This document shows positions 43,223 to 51,788 of a stretch of DNA of 64,000 nt, in pieces. Position 1 is the stretch's first letter. Each line of letters opens with the position of its first letter. Both the position numbers and the translations under genes were made by a program. Below the pieces are notes generated by a model. The model was not told the DNA's origin, searched no databases, and saw only the letters and a program-made list of their open reading frames with translations. This stretch comes from MPNP01 sp965215545 (GTDB taxonomy: Bacteria > Pseudomonadota > Alphaproteobacteria > Rhodobacterales > Rhodobacteraceae): positions 1,798,001 to 1,862,000 of the forward strand of contig OZ244066.1 of the NCBI GenBank assembly GCA_965215545.1, written 5' to 3'.

Positions 43223-44244
43223 CCTGGATCTCGACCGTCCTGCCCCTGGCGATCATGGGTCCCGAGATCGTCCTGAGGTGAGGCAGGGCCCTGACGGTTC
43301 CAGGTCCATGCCCGGCCCATGATGATGATGGCTTCAGTCTGCTGCGAAGATCCGGTCGACAGTTGCATGGCCACGCCGGGTGGCCAGGAAGCTGCGGGTG
43401 ATATGCATGACGGAAGTGCCGTGCTGGTTGCGACCGGAGTGGCGTACGGTGACGATGCCAGCCTCGGGACGTGAGGCGCTCGCACGGGTGGCGAGGACTT
43501 CCGTTTCGGCATAGAGCGTGTCGCCGACATGGACGGGTGCGGGGATCTCGATCCTGTCAAAACCGAGATTGGCAATGGCTTTCTGGCTGGTGATGCTCAC
43601 GCACATGCCGGTGATGACAGCCAGGGTGAACGTCGAATTGACCAGTGGCCGGCCAAATTCGGTCCAGGCGGCATAGGTCTCGTCAAAATGCAGGGGATGC
43701 GTGTTCATCGTCAGGTTGGTGAACCAGGTGTTCTCGGTCGCCGTGATCGTGCGCCCCGGCCAGTGTTCGTAGATATCACCGACGGTAAACTCCTCAAGAT
43801 AAAGACCCGGATCCTCACGGTACCGCTGGCCTTCGACATGTCTCATGCCGTTCAGACTGCGTGTCATTCTTCTGGCCTCTCCCTGGAAGTGCACCCGGTC
43901 TTCATGACCACAGCCGGTCCAGAGTGCAATCGTGATATCGACACGCCCTCGGAATGGTCACATCGGTTCCCCGCTTTGCACAAGCTGCCACCGAAAATTC
44001 ACTGAGTCCATCCTGTCCAAGGTCAATCCGATGGAAACCGGGACATGTCCTGCCCCAGAACGGCAACAATGGATCATGGCCTTATCCTCCATATCTCAAT
44101 GCGCCTGACCTTGGCCGGGACTGTCGGCTCTCGGATGTGTCGGTGGCAGTCAGATTCGTCATCGGTGTCCAACCCCGGCACCGAGCAACTCATCACGTGC
44201 CCGTGCTTGGCTTGCCTGCCAGACTCATCAGGATTAAGATCCGT
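43223..44244. repeat. 1022-bp direct repeat, copy 2
   Basis: Second copy of 39687-40708. It begins with the detached last 19 codons of dctM, showing that its left junction is the new one. It ends 31 bases before the AAA ATPase gene. Confidence 0.95.
43334..43867 (-). CDS. MaoC-like hydratase domain protein, copy 2
   Basis: Identical in predicted sequence to the protein at 39798-40331, with the same ATG and ribosome site, because both lie in the 1022-bp repeats. Complete and apparently expressible, so the organism would carry two gene copies. Lack of any difference suggests a very recent duplication or ongoing gene conversion. Confidence 0.88.
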   Translation of the reverse strand: MTRSLNGMRHVEGQRYREDPGLYLEEFTVGDIYEHWPGRTITATENTWFTNLTMNTHPLHFDETYAAWTEFGRPLVNSTFTLAVITGMCVSITSQKAIANLGFDRIEIPAPVHVGDTLYAETEVLATRASASRPEAGIVTVRHSGRNQHGTSVMHITRSFLATRRGHATVDRIFAAD

Positions 44245-44275
44245 ATCAGTTCAACCATTCAGGAGGAGGGTCCTG

Positions 44276-45424
44276 ATGAGTTATCAACGACAATTGCAGA
44301 TGGACTTGCCGCAGGGTCAGTCTGCGTTTCTCTGGGGGGCGCGGCAAACCGGAAAATCAACTTTTTTGCGACAAAGGTTCCCCGGCAGCGTCTACATTGA
44401 TCTCCTCAACTCAGATCATGTGTTGTCACTCAGTGCACGGCCCGCACGGCTTGGCGAAATCCTTGCCGGAAAGCCCCCCGATCTCCTGGATCGACCAATC
44501 ATTATCGATGAAATTCAAAAGGTCCCGTCCCTGCTTGACGAAGTGCACCGCCTCATTGAAAGCCGGGGTCTCTCCTTCATCCTCTGTGGTTCAAGTGCAC
44601 GACGAATGCGGCGAGCCGGGGTCAATCTCCTCGGCGGCCGTGCCTGGCGCTTTGATTTGTTTCCATTGAGCTGGAATGAGATCCCGGACTTTGACCTGCT
44701 TCAGGCACTCAACCGAGGCATGCTCCCATCCATATACAACCATCCGCACCCGAAACGTTCAATCGCTGCCTATGTGCGTGACTATCTCACCGAAGAGATC
44801 ATCAATGAGGCTGCAACCCGCAACGCGCCCGCGTTTCTTCGTTTTTTCGAGAGTTTGCGGTTTTGTCATGGCGAGTTGCTCAACCACACCTCGATCAGTC
44901 GTGACTGTGCCGTCGATGCCAAAACAGTCAGGACGTATTTTGATATTCTGCAGGACAGTCTGGTCGGATATCGCATCCTTCCCTTGCGCCGGAACAGCGG
45001 TCGTCAAAGCATCACAGCGGCTCCCAAATTCTATCTGTTTGATGTCGGGGTGGCTTGCCACATCTGCAGCAGATCCCCTGCAACCGCATCCGGAGCCGAA
45101 TTCGGTCGGGCCTTTGAACATTTCATCTTTCTCGAACTCATCGCCGCCCGCGGCTACCGGGAACAGGATTATCCCATCGAGTTCTGGCGTACCAAATCGG
45201 GACTCGAAGTCGATTTCGTCCTCGGTGGCGGTGAAATTGCCGTCGAGGTCAAGACCCGAGTGCGGCAGGCCGATTTGCGGGCCATGCGGGCCTTCATTGA
45301 TGAATTCTCCCCACGCGCCGCCTATATCGTCACGGCTGAACAGGATCGCCGCCGTATTGATGCCATTGACATCCTCCCCTACAGCGATTTCCTGCGTCTG
45401 TTGCATGATGGTGATGTCATTTAA
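44276..45424 (+). CDS. AAA-family ATPase with DUF4143 domain
   Basis: 382 residues from ATG 44276, preceded by AGGAGGAG. Walker A is FLWGARQTGKST, Walker B IIIDEIQKVPSLL, and sensor-like SFILCGSSARRMRR follows. The C-terminal DUF4143 domain contains FYLFDVGVACHI, the E-rich FEHFIFLELIAARGY and a nuclease-like YPIEFWRTKSGLEVDFVLGG. Such orphan ATPases are widespread in mobile gene pools; function is unknown, though links to toxin-like or DNA-processing roles have been proposed. The upstream 31 bases follow directly after the 1022-bp repeat. Confidence 0.9.
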   Translation: MSYQRQLQMDLPQGQSAFLWGARQTGKSTFLRQRFPGSVYIDLLNSDHVLSLSARPARLGEILAGKPPDLLDRPIIIDEIQKVPSLLDEVHRLIESRGLSFILCGSSARRMRRAGVNLLGGRAWRFDLFPLSWNEIPDFDLLQALNRGMLPSIYNHPHPKRSIAAYVRDYLTEEIINEAATRNAPAFLRFFESLRFCHGELLNHTSISRDCAVDAKTVRTYFDILQDSLVGYRILPLRRNSGRQSITAAPKFYLFDVGVACHICSRSPATASGAEFGRAFEHFIFLELIAARGYREQDYPIEFWRTKSGLEVDFVLGGGEIAVEVKTRVRQADLRAMRAFIDEFSPRAAYIVTAEQDRRRIDAIDILPYSDFLRLLHDGDVI

Positions 45425-45573
45425 GCTCCGACGGCAACAGTTGCCGTGTGTTGACCGGTGCGCTGACCCACCGGGAGTTGTCGTTGCCTGGTCTTGGGAA
45501 GGGACCTGATGTCCGAGGACAACGGAATGAGGGGAATTCCCCAGGGACCCGGTGCGGGATCGCTCCCTGTGGA

Positions 45574-46620
45574 TTACAGCGCCTGCCCGTTGGCATCGAA
45601 GAAGTGGGTGCGATCCGGCGGGAAGCCGAGACCGACATCCGTGCCCGGGGTGAGCGTTGTGTCACCCTCACCGCGGACGGTGATCTGGCCAAGCGGCCCG
45701 CCATCGATGATGATGTAGGTGTCGGCACCGAGATACTCGATGACATCCACCCGGCCGTCGCATTCCCCCTGGCCCGGGGCCAGGATGTTGATGTGTTCGG
45801 GACGCACACCGAGACAGGTCGCCGGGGCATGGCCCGGGAAACTGCCGCCCCGCCCGCCCTCGAGACTGTAGCTGGTGCCAGAGGTCTGGCAGTCGATGAT
45901 GTTCATCTTCGGACTGCCGATGAACTGGGCGACGAAGAGATTGCCGGGTTTGTCATAGAGGGACCGCGGCGATCCGGCCTGGGCAATATTGCCCCCATCG
46001 AGGACGACGATCCGGTCGGCCAGCGTCATGGCCTCGACCTGGTCATGGGTGACATAGATCATCGTGAGGGCAAGCGACTGGTGCAATTTGGTGATCTCGT
46101 AGCGCATCTCGACCCGGAGCGCGGCATCGAGATTCGACAGTGGTTCGTCAAAGAGGAAGGCGGTTGGATTGCGGACAATCGACCGGCCGATGGCCACCCG
46201 CTGGCGCTGTCCCCCGGACAGTTCCTTGGGGCGCCGGGCCAGGAAGTCGGTGAGTTTGAGGATCCGGGCCGCTTCCCCGACCCGCTCGTCGATCTGGCCC
46301 TTGTCGACCCCGGCGACCTTCAGCGAGAAGCCCATGTTGTCGCCAACGGTCATGTGGGGATAGAGCGCATAGGACTGGAAGACCATGGTCAGGCCCCGCT
46401 TGGCCGGGGGCTCGCCGGTGACATCCCGCCCATCGATGAGAATCGCGCCGCGCGAGACTTCCTCAAGGCCGCCGATCATGCGCAGAAGGGTCGACTTGCC
46501 GCAGCCCGATGGGCCGACAAACACCACGAATTCCCCCTCGTCAATCTGCAGATCAACGCCATGGATGACCTGGTGGTTGCCGAACCACTTCTCAACGGCT
46601 TTCAGTTCGATCTTGCCCAT
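45574..46620 (-). CDS. ABC transporter ATP-binding protein (UgpC type)
   Basis: 348 residues, CUT1-type ATPase. Walker A GPSGCGKST, LSGGQRQR signature, AFLFDEPLSNLDAAL and VTHDQVEAM are present, and the C-terminal regulatory domain has CLGVRPEHINIL. Its start overlaps the hydrolase gene by 19 bases, and it is the last gene of the LacI-controlled operon. It powers the permeases at 47884-50357. Confidence 0.93.
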   Translation of the reverse strand: MGKIELKAVEKWFGNHQVIHGVDLQIDEGEFVVFVGPSGCGKSTLLRMIGGLEEVSRGAILIDGRDVTGEPPAKRGLTMVFQSYALYPHMTVGDNMGFSLKVAGVDKGQIDERVGEAARILKLTDFLARRPKELSGGQRQRVAIGRSIVRNPTAFLFDEPLSNLDAALRVEMRYEITKLHQSLALTMIYVTHDQVEAMTLADRIVVLDGGNIAQAGSPRSLYDKPGNLFVAQFIGSPKMNIIDCQTSGTSYSLEGGRGGSFPGHAPATCLGVRPEHINILAPGQGECDGRVDVIEYLGADTYIIIDGGPLGQITVRGEGDTTLTPGTDVGLGFPPDRTHFFDANGQAL

Positions 46621-47879
46621 TGCACCCCTCCTGTTTGCTCTGATGCCCAGCTCAGCCAGATGGCAGCTGTCCAGGTAAAGTTGGCCCCGCCAGCCGGCCT
46701 GCCGTCCTCGGGGTCGAAATATTCTGCAAAGCCCCCCTGGCGGATCAATGCGGTGGTTGACCGGCGCAACGCGGCAGCCATGTCCGTGTGTCCGGCTTCC
46801 GCCAGTCCGATGGCAATGAGGGTGTTCATCATCGGCCAGACCGGCCCGCGCCAGTAGCGGCGCTGGTCATAGCGGTCACTGTCGGGGTCATGACTTGGGA
46901 TGATGTAGGGAACACGGGTCCTGAGGCGCTCAAGATGGGCGAGCATGCGCTCGGACTCAAGGCCACCGTACCAGCAGAGGAACGAGGCATTGGACAGGCA
47001 GTTCGACCAGGCCCCGGTGTGGGCATTGCGGCTGTCGAAATAGTCACCGGTCGGATTCCAGAGGGATCGGGCCCCATCCTCGAGTCGCCGGGTCCACTCC
47101 TCGATTTCCGTCACATCCTGGCCGAGTTCCCTGCCGATGGCGACCAGGTCCCGATTGGCCCGCAACAGAATGAAGGTCATGGTGGGATCAGCCATGCGGA
47201 AGGGGTTGGCGCTCTGGAGGTCCCTGTCATCCCAGGCCAGGTTGCGCCCGAGTTCCACCAGCCAGAGATAGCGGTCATAGTCGTATTGTGTCGGCCGCAT
47301 GGCGGCATCGACACGTTCAGTGTCCCGTCGGACATAGTCCCTGATGCCATCGGGACTGATGGCCGCCAGGGCCCCATCCCAGTCGGGGGCATTGTCCCGG
47401 CCTGCTTCCCACGGGTGGGTGACGCACACTGCGCCGGCCGCATCGAGACGCCAGGCCAGAAACCACCGATGCCAGTTCACCAGCTGGGGGTAGAGTCGCT
47501 CCATGATCGGTGTGCCCCGGTCACGGTCCTGCGCAAGGAGGATGCGGGCTGCGGTGGTCAGGACAGGGGGCTGGCTGATTCCCGATGAGGGAATGCGGGC
47601 CTCGCACCCCCAGACCTCTGGTCCGGGAAAGTAGCCACTGTTGTTGCGATGGAAGAGGATATGGGGCACCATGCCGTTGGCCCATTGACCGGCCAGCAGG
47701 GTCTCGATTTCCGTCCAGGCCCGCGGGAGGTCGAACTCGGCAAAACCGATGGCGGCAAAGGCGCTGTCCCAGTTCCACTGGTAGGGATAGAGGCCATCGG
47801 TGGGCACGGTGTAGCCGCCGCGGTCATTGCGACGCAGGGTTTCCCGTGCCAGGACCTCGAGACAGGGCTGGACCGTCAT
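46602..47879 (-). CDS. GH63-like glycoside hydrolase (glucosyl/mannosylglycerate hydrolase type)
   Basis: 425-residue (alpha/alpha)6-barrel hydrolase without signal peptide, so it is cytoplasmic. GLYPYQWNWDSAFAAIGFAE near the N-terminus (general-acid aspartate) and QRRYWRGPVWPMMNTLIAIG near the C-terminus match GH63 enzymes of the mannosylglycerate/glucosylglycerate hydrolase and MGH1 group, which are of this short length. Placed in a sugar ABC operon, it probably hydrolyses an imported compatible-solute glycoside or small alpha-glucoside. Trehalase-like or amylo-alpha-1,6-glucosidase-like activity is an alternative. Confidence 0.85.
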   Translation of the reverse strand: MTVQPCLEVLARETLRRNDRGGYTVPTDGLYPYQWNWDSAFAAIGFAEFDLPRAWTEIETLLAGQWANGMVPHILFHRNNSGYFPGPEVWGCEARIPSSGISQPPVLTTAARILLAQDRDRGTPIMERLYPQLVNWHRWFLAWRLDAAGAVCVTHPWEAGRDNAPDWDGALAAISPDGIRDYVRRDTERVDAAMRPTQYDYDRYLWLVELGRNLAWDDRDLQSANPFRMADPTMTFILLRANRDLVAIGRELGQDVTEIEEWTRRLEDGARSLWNPTGDYFDSRNAHTGAWSNCLSNASFLCWYGGLESERMLAHLERLRTRVPYIIPSHDPDSDRYDQRRYWRGPVWPMMNTLIAIGLAEAGHTDMAAALRRSTTALIRQGGFAEYFDPEDGRPAGGANFTWTAAIWLSWASEQTGGVQWARSN

Positions 47880-47883
47880 GCCA

Positions 47884-49116
47884 TCAGCCCTTGACCGAAC
47901 CGGCCGTCAATCCCTTGGTCATGAAGCGCTCAAGTCCCAGGAAGAGGACGAGGACCGGGATGGTCGAGATCACCGCGCCGGCCATCAGGTGCTGCCGGGG
48001 AACCTCCGATGAGTTCAGGCTGGCGACGCCCCGGGTCAGGGTGAAGATCTGCGGATTATCCAGCAGCATGAAGGCCAGCAGGAACTCGTTCCAGGCGATC
48101 ATGAAGACATAGAGGGACACCGAAGCCATGGCGGGCAGGCTGAGCGGCAGGGTGATCTTCCAGATACAGGCCAGCCGACTGAGACCATCCATCAGGCCGG
48201 CCTCCTCGACCTCGACCGGCAGACCGCGGAAATAGCCCTGCAGGATGTAGAGCGCGACCGGAATGGTGGTCACGGGATAGATCAGGATGATGCCAATCAG
48301 CGTGTCGCGCAGCCCCGCCAGCGAAAAGACGATGTAGATGGGCAGGGCCAGCACGATCATCGGCACCATGTAGATCAGGAGAATGGACCGCGAAAAGGCC
48401 TTCTGGCCACTGAAGCGCAGCCGTGCCACGGCATAGGCACCCGGCACGCTGAACAGCAGCGTGATGATCACGGTCAGGACCGAGACGATGAAGGAGATCA
48501 GGAGGTAGCGGTCGAAATCGAACTCGACGATGAGTTCCTGATAGCTGCGCAGGAGGTCCCAGCCCCTCGAGAGGTCGAGAGAGAAGTTCAGGGGATCGCG
48601 CGTCAGCTCGCCCTGTGACTTGAAACTCGTCAGCAGCATCACATAGAAGGGAATCATCACGATGGCCGTGAAAAAAACGATGCCGAATCCGGTCAGGAAC
48701 CGGATGACGGCCGCCTCGAACTCGTGCCGCGTCATGATCCTCAGTGGGGCACCATGGAGGATCGCCGCGGTGGGGATGAGAACAAATGCCCCGGTGACAG
48801 CCGCTGTCAGGGCGGCCATGGTGAAAGGGACGGCCTCGTCATGGACAACGGGGCCGATGCCGACCAGCGTCAGGATGGCCACCACGACCAGCAGGACCAG
48901 AGAGCCGGCTCTGTGCATTGCTGCACCGAGCCTGTCGTTGATGACGAGGGCGCCAAGACCGACAATGAGGCCTGACAGCAACGAGAGCGAAAGGGAGGGT
49001 CGGAAGGCGTAGCCGCTGGCAAACGAGAAGACAACGGCCACACCGGTGGCCGCCGTGAAGCACCAGAGAATGCCGAGGACGGATCCCGTGATGTACCCGT
49101 AGTAGAGGTGTCTCAC
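47884..49116 (-). CDS. CUT1 sugar ABC permease (MalG-like) with extra N-terminal spans
   Basis: 410 residues, longer than a normal MalG (about 280). The first ~130 residues contain four additional hydrophobic segments (for example GSLVLLVVVAILTLVGIGPV and FVLIPTAAILHGAP) before the standard permease core, which starts near FFTAIVMIPFYVMLLTSFKS and has the EAA loop EVEEAGLMDGLSRLACIWKI. It overlaps the upstream permease by 4 bases and is followed 4 bases later by the hydrolase gene. Confidence 0.88.
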   Translation of the reverse strand: MRHLYYGYITGSVLGILWCFTAATGVAVVFSFASGYAFRPSLSLSLLSGLIVGLGALVINDRLGAAMHRAGSLVLLVVVAILTLVGIGPVVHDEAVPFTMAALTAAVTGAFVLIPTAAILHGAPLRIMTRHEFEAAVIRFLTGFGIVFFTAIVMIPFYVMLLTSFKSQGELTRDPLNFSLDLSRGWDLLRSYQELIVEFDFDRYLLISFIVSVLTVIITLLFSVPGAYAVARLRFSGQKAFSRSILLIYMVPMIVLALPIYIVFSLAGLRDTLIGIILIYPVTTIPVALYILQGYFRGLPVEVEEAGLMDGLSRLACIWKITLPLSLPAMASVSLYVFMIAWNEFLLAFMLLDNPQIFTLTRGVASLNSSEVPRQHLMAGAVISTIPVLVLFLGLERFMTKGLTAGSVKG

Positions 49117-50357
49117 AATCCTTCCTCCCGACTGATGACCCTGAAGAAAAAGACGCTGAAGAGCAACAGGACGCAGAAGATGACCACTGCCACGGCCGCA
49201 CCGGCGCCAATGTTGGAGATGGCAAAGGCCTGTTTGTAGACGTTGACCGTCAGCGTCAGTGTGCCGGCATTCCCCCCGGTGAGGAGGAAGATGTCATCGA
49301 ACTTGTTGAAGGTCCAGATGAACCGCAGGAGGAACAGGACGCTGAGGATGCCCGCCAGCTGGGGCAGGGACAGGAACCAGAACTTCTGGAAGGGCGAGGC
49401 CCCATCCATGTCGGCCGCCTCGTACATGTCGGTGTCAATCGACTGCATCCGGGCGAGGATGAACAGGAAGGACAGCGGGAAATACCGCCAGATCTCGAAG
49501 ACCGTGACCATGATCAGGGCCAGGGGGCGCTGGCCAAAGAAGTTGATGGACTCCTGGGTCAGGCCCATCTGCAACAGCAGGGCATTGATCGATCCGGACG
49601 ACGGATCAAACAGATTGACCCAGGTGAGGGCGACGGCGATGACCGGCGCCACATAGGGGAAGAGAAACAGGCCCCGCATGATGCCCTTGCCGCGGAAGGA
49701 CTTGTTGAGGAGCTGGGCCGCAAACAAGCCGAAGACAAGCGCCCCGATGGTCCCGAAGACCGTATAGAAGGTTGTGGCGTAGAGAACCTGCCAGAAGTCC
49801 CGGGCGTTGAAGACCTTGATGAAATTGTCGAAGGTGAATTCAAGGTTGGTGAGGATGTTCTTGCCGGTGCCGGTGGTGACCGGTCGCGTGGCACGGATAT
49901 TCTGTTCCTCATCAAAGAACGCCGCCTCAACCGTGACCGGGACAATGATGCGCTCACTCTGGCCGCCGACAAAGTCGCCGAGGTCACAGGCCAGGGTGAT
50001 GCCAGTGAGGCGGCAGCGCGGATCGAGTTCGCCGACGGTCAACCCGTCCGGGATTGCGTCGCTGAAGGTCACGCCATCCAGGGTCCGATTGGCATGGGAA
50101 TTGCGGACCGTATAGCGAATTCTTGCGCTGTCACCCGGCTCGGTGGGGCGATCGCGCAGGGATTCATTGACGACAGCGACTGGCGGGCGAAGGTCCTGGA
50201 GCTGGACCGGCTTGAAACTGATCCAGAAGATCGCCAGCAACGGCAGGATCACGACGAGCGAGACGCTGAAGATGGTCGGGAACAGGAGTCCCCAGGCCAG
50301 CCGGGCTTCGGATTTCTGGAGAGGCCCGATTCGTTTTGGTGGCCCGAGTGCAGTCAT
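49113..50357 (-). CDS. CUT1 sugar ABC permease (MalF-like) with inserted periplasmic domain
   Basis: 414 residues. After the first span (LVVILPLLAIFWISFKPVQL) there is a periplasmic insert of about 110 residues with beta-strand-rich sequence: PGDSARIRYTVRNSHANRTL, VTFSDAIPDGLTVGELDPRC, and SERIIVPVTVEA. This resembles DUF11/conserved repeat domains of surface proteins. The permease core then resumes (VFGTIGALVFGLFAAQLLNK; EAA loop EAADMDGASPFQKFWFLSLP). MalF also has a periplasmic P2 insert, but of different sequence. The insert may contact the binding protein. Confidence 0.88.
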   Translation of the reverse strand: MTALGPPKRIGPLQKSEARLAWGLLFPTIFSVSLVVILPLLAIFWISFKPVQLQDLRPPVAVVNESLRDRPTEPGDSARIRYTVRNSHANRTLDGVTFSDAIPDGLTVGELDPRCRLTGITLACDLGDFVGGQSERIIVPVTVEAAFFDEEQNIRATRPVTTGTGKNILTNLEFTFDNFIKVFNARDFWQVLYATTFYTVFGTIGALVFGLFAAQLLNKSFRGKGIMRGLFLFPYVAPVIAVALTWVNLFDPSSGSINALLLQMGLTQESINFFGQRPLALIMVTVFEIWRYFPLSFLFILARMQSIDTDMYEAADMDGASPFQKFWFLSLPQLAGILSVLFLLRFIWTFNKFDDIFLLTGGNAGTLTLTVNVYKQAFAISNIGAGAAVAVVIFCVLLLFSVFFFRVISREEGL

Positions 50358-50386
50358 GGTCTCCCCTCCCTCAAACCGGAACGATC

Positions 50387-50414
50387 TGCCGGCCCGCCCG
50401 GCGGCGGGCCGGCA
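50387..50414 (-). promoter_or_regulatory. Intercistronic hairpin between binding-protein and permease genes
   Basis: Perfect 12-bp stem TGCCGGCCCGCC/GGCGGGCCGGCA around a 4-base loop, in the 66-base gap after the binding-protein stop. No T run follows. It probably protects the upstream mRNA or reduces read-through. Confidence 0.78.
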
Positions 50415-50423
50415 TGTGCTGTT

Positions 50424-51785
50424 TTACTGGACGGTGGCAAGCTCGCTGTTCAATGCCTCGACCGTCGCTTCCGCCGAGCGGACACCATCGATGTATTCCC
50501 GCACCAGCCGATTGATGATCTGGCTGTTGATGATCTTGGACGCCAGGGACAACTGGCCTTCCGCCACACCCCAGCGCTGGGCAACATCCAGGCCGGAGAC
50601 AATCTCGTTGATCATCTCGGCGGCATAGAGATCGCCGAGCGGGGCCTTGCGGTCAACACCCACGGGGAGCATCGACCAGGCCTCGACAAACTCGGTGGGA
50701 TTGCCGGCCGTGCCACGGCGGACGGGGAACTTGCCTTCGGGCGCGATGGCGAGGGTGTTGGTGTATCCCTCATTCATGGCGAATTTGACAAAATCCGCCG
50801 CGGCATCCGTATCGGCATCAAGCGTGATGCCAAAGAAGCGGACATCGCCCCAGGCCGCGCCGGCCGGATTGGACGGGCCGGAGAAGTTGGTGACAATGCC
50901 GGTCCTGGAGGCCAACTCGGATGAGGTCGGGTCATCGGTGATGGTCGGCGGTGCCGAGTCCCGGAGACCGGCCAGCTCATCGAGAATGAACGGAGACCAG
51001 ATGATCATGGCTGCCTTGCCGGCAAAATACAGCTCGCGGGATTGCTGCCAGTACAGCTCACCCGGCGGTGATGCCTCGGCGATGGCCTTGTAGAAATCAA
51101 GCACCTCCGTGGTGGTTGCAACATCGAGCGGTGCAAAGCCATTGCTGTCGACCGGCGAGACACCATTGGCGAGGAACACATGCTCGAGCACCTGGCTCAT
51201 GAAGTTCTCATCGACCTTGGTCGCGGCAACGAAACCATACATATCCGGCGGATTGTGCAGTTTTTCGATGGCTGCCAGCACGTTGGCATAGCTGTTCGGA
51301 GCGGCAAGGCCCATGTCGTCAAACAGGTCCTGACGGTAGACAATCATCTGGGTCCAGCCATCGACAGGGACCGCGGCCACGCCGCCATCAACCGCTGCCA
51401 TTGCCAGTGGACCCGGTGCGAAGGTGCCCTCACCGAGCTCGTCCACGATTTCCGTTGCGGTGTCCGTGTCGAGAATCCCGGCCTCTGACCATGGCAGCGC
51501 ATACTGCAGTGTGTGGTAGATGACATCGGGCAGATCGCCGGCCGCAAAGGCTGCGGTTGCCCGTGTGCCGAGATCGCTCTCGGTGATCGGAATCACCTCA
51601 ACGGTCACGCCGGACATCGCCTGGAACGCTTCCGCCATGTCATTCTGTCGGGCCAGCCTTTCCGGCTGCTCCTCGGTGGTCCAGAACTGGATTGTTTGCG
51701 CACTGGCGGGCACGGCAATCGCCACCATCATCATGGCGGCTGCCGCACCAAGTGCATTTGACCATAGTCCTGTTCTCATCATCAT
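50424..51785 (-). CDS. Sugar ABC transporter substrate-binding protein
   Basis: 453 residues with signal peptide (ALGAAAAMMMVAIAVPASAQ, cleavage after SAQ). It is a family 1 extracellular solute-binding protein with the usual N-terminal FWTTEEQPERLARQNDMAEAF and VEVIPITESDLGTRATAAFA. Three in-frame ATG codons at the very start leave the exact start uncertain by two residues. It comes four bases after the LacI gene and so is in the same transcript. Confidence 0.9.
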   Translation of the reverse strand: MMMRTGLWSNALGAAAAMMMVAIAVPASAQTIQFWTTEEQPERLARQNDMAEAFQAMSGVTVEVIPITESDLGTRATAAFAAGDLPDVIYHTLQYALPWSEAGILDTDTATEIVDELGEGTFAPGPLAMAAVDGGVAAVPVDGWTQMIVYRQDLFDDMGLAAPNSYANVLAAIEKLHNPPDMYGFVAATKVDENFMSQVLEHVFLANGVSPVDSNGFAPLDVATTTEVLDFYKAIAEASPPGELYWQQSRELYFAGKAAMIIWSPFILDELAGLRDSAPPTITDDPTSSELASRTGIVTNFSGPSNPAGAAWGDVRFFGITLDADTDAAADFVKFAMNEGYTNTLAIAPEGKFPVRRGTAGNPTEFVEAWSMLPVGVDRKAPLGDLYAAEMINEIVSGLDVAQRWGVAEGQLSLASKIINSQIINRLVREYIDGVRSAEATVEALNSELATVQ

Positions 51786-51788
51786 GAT

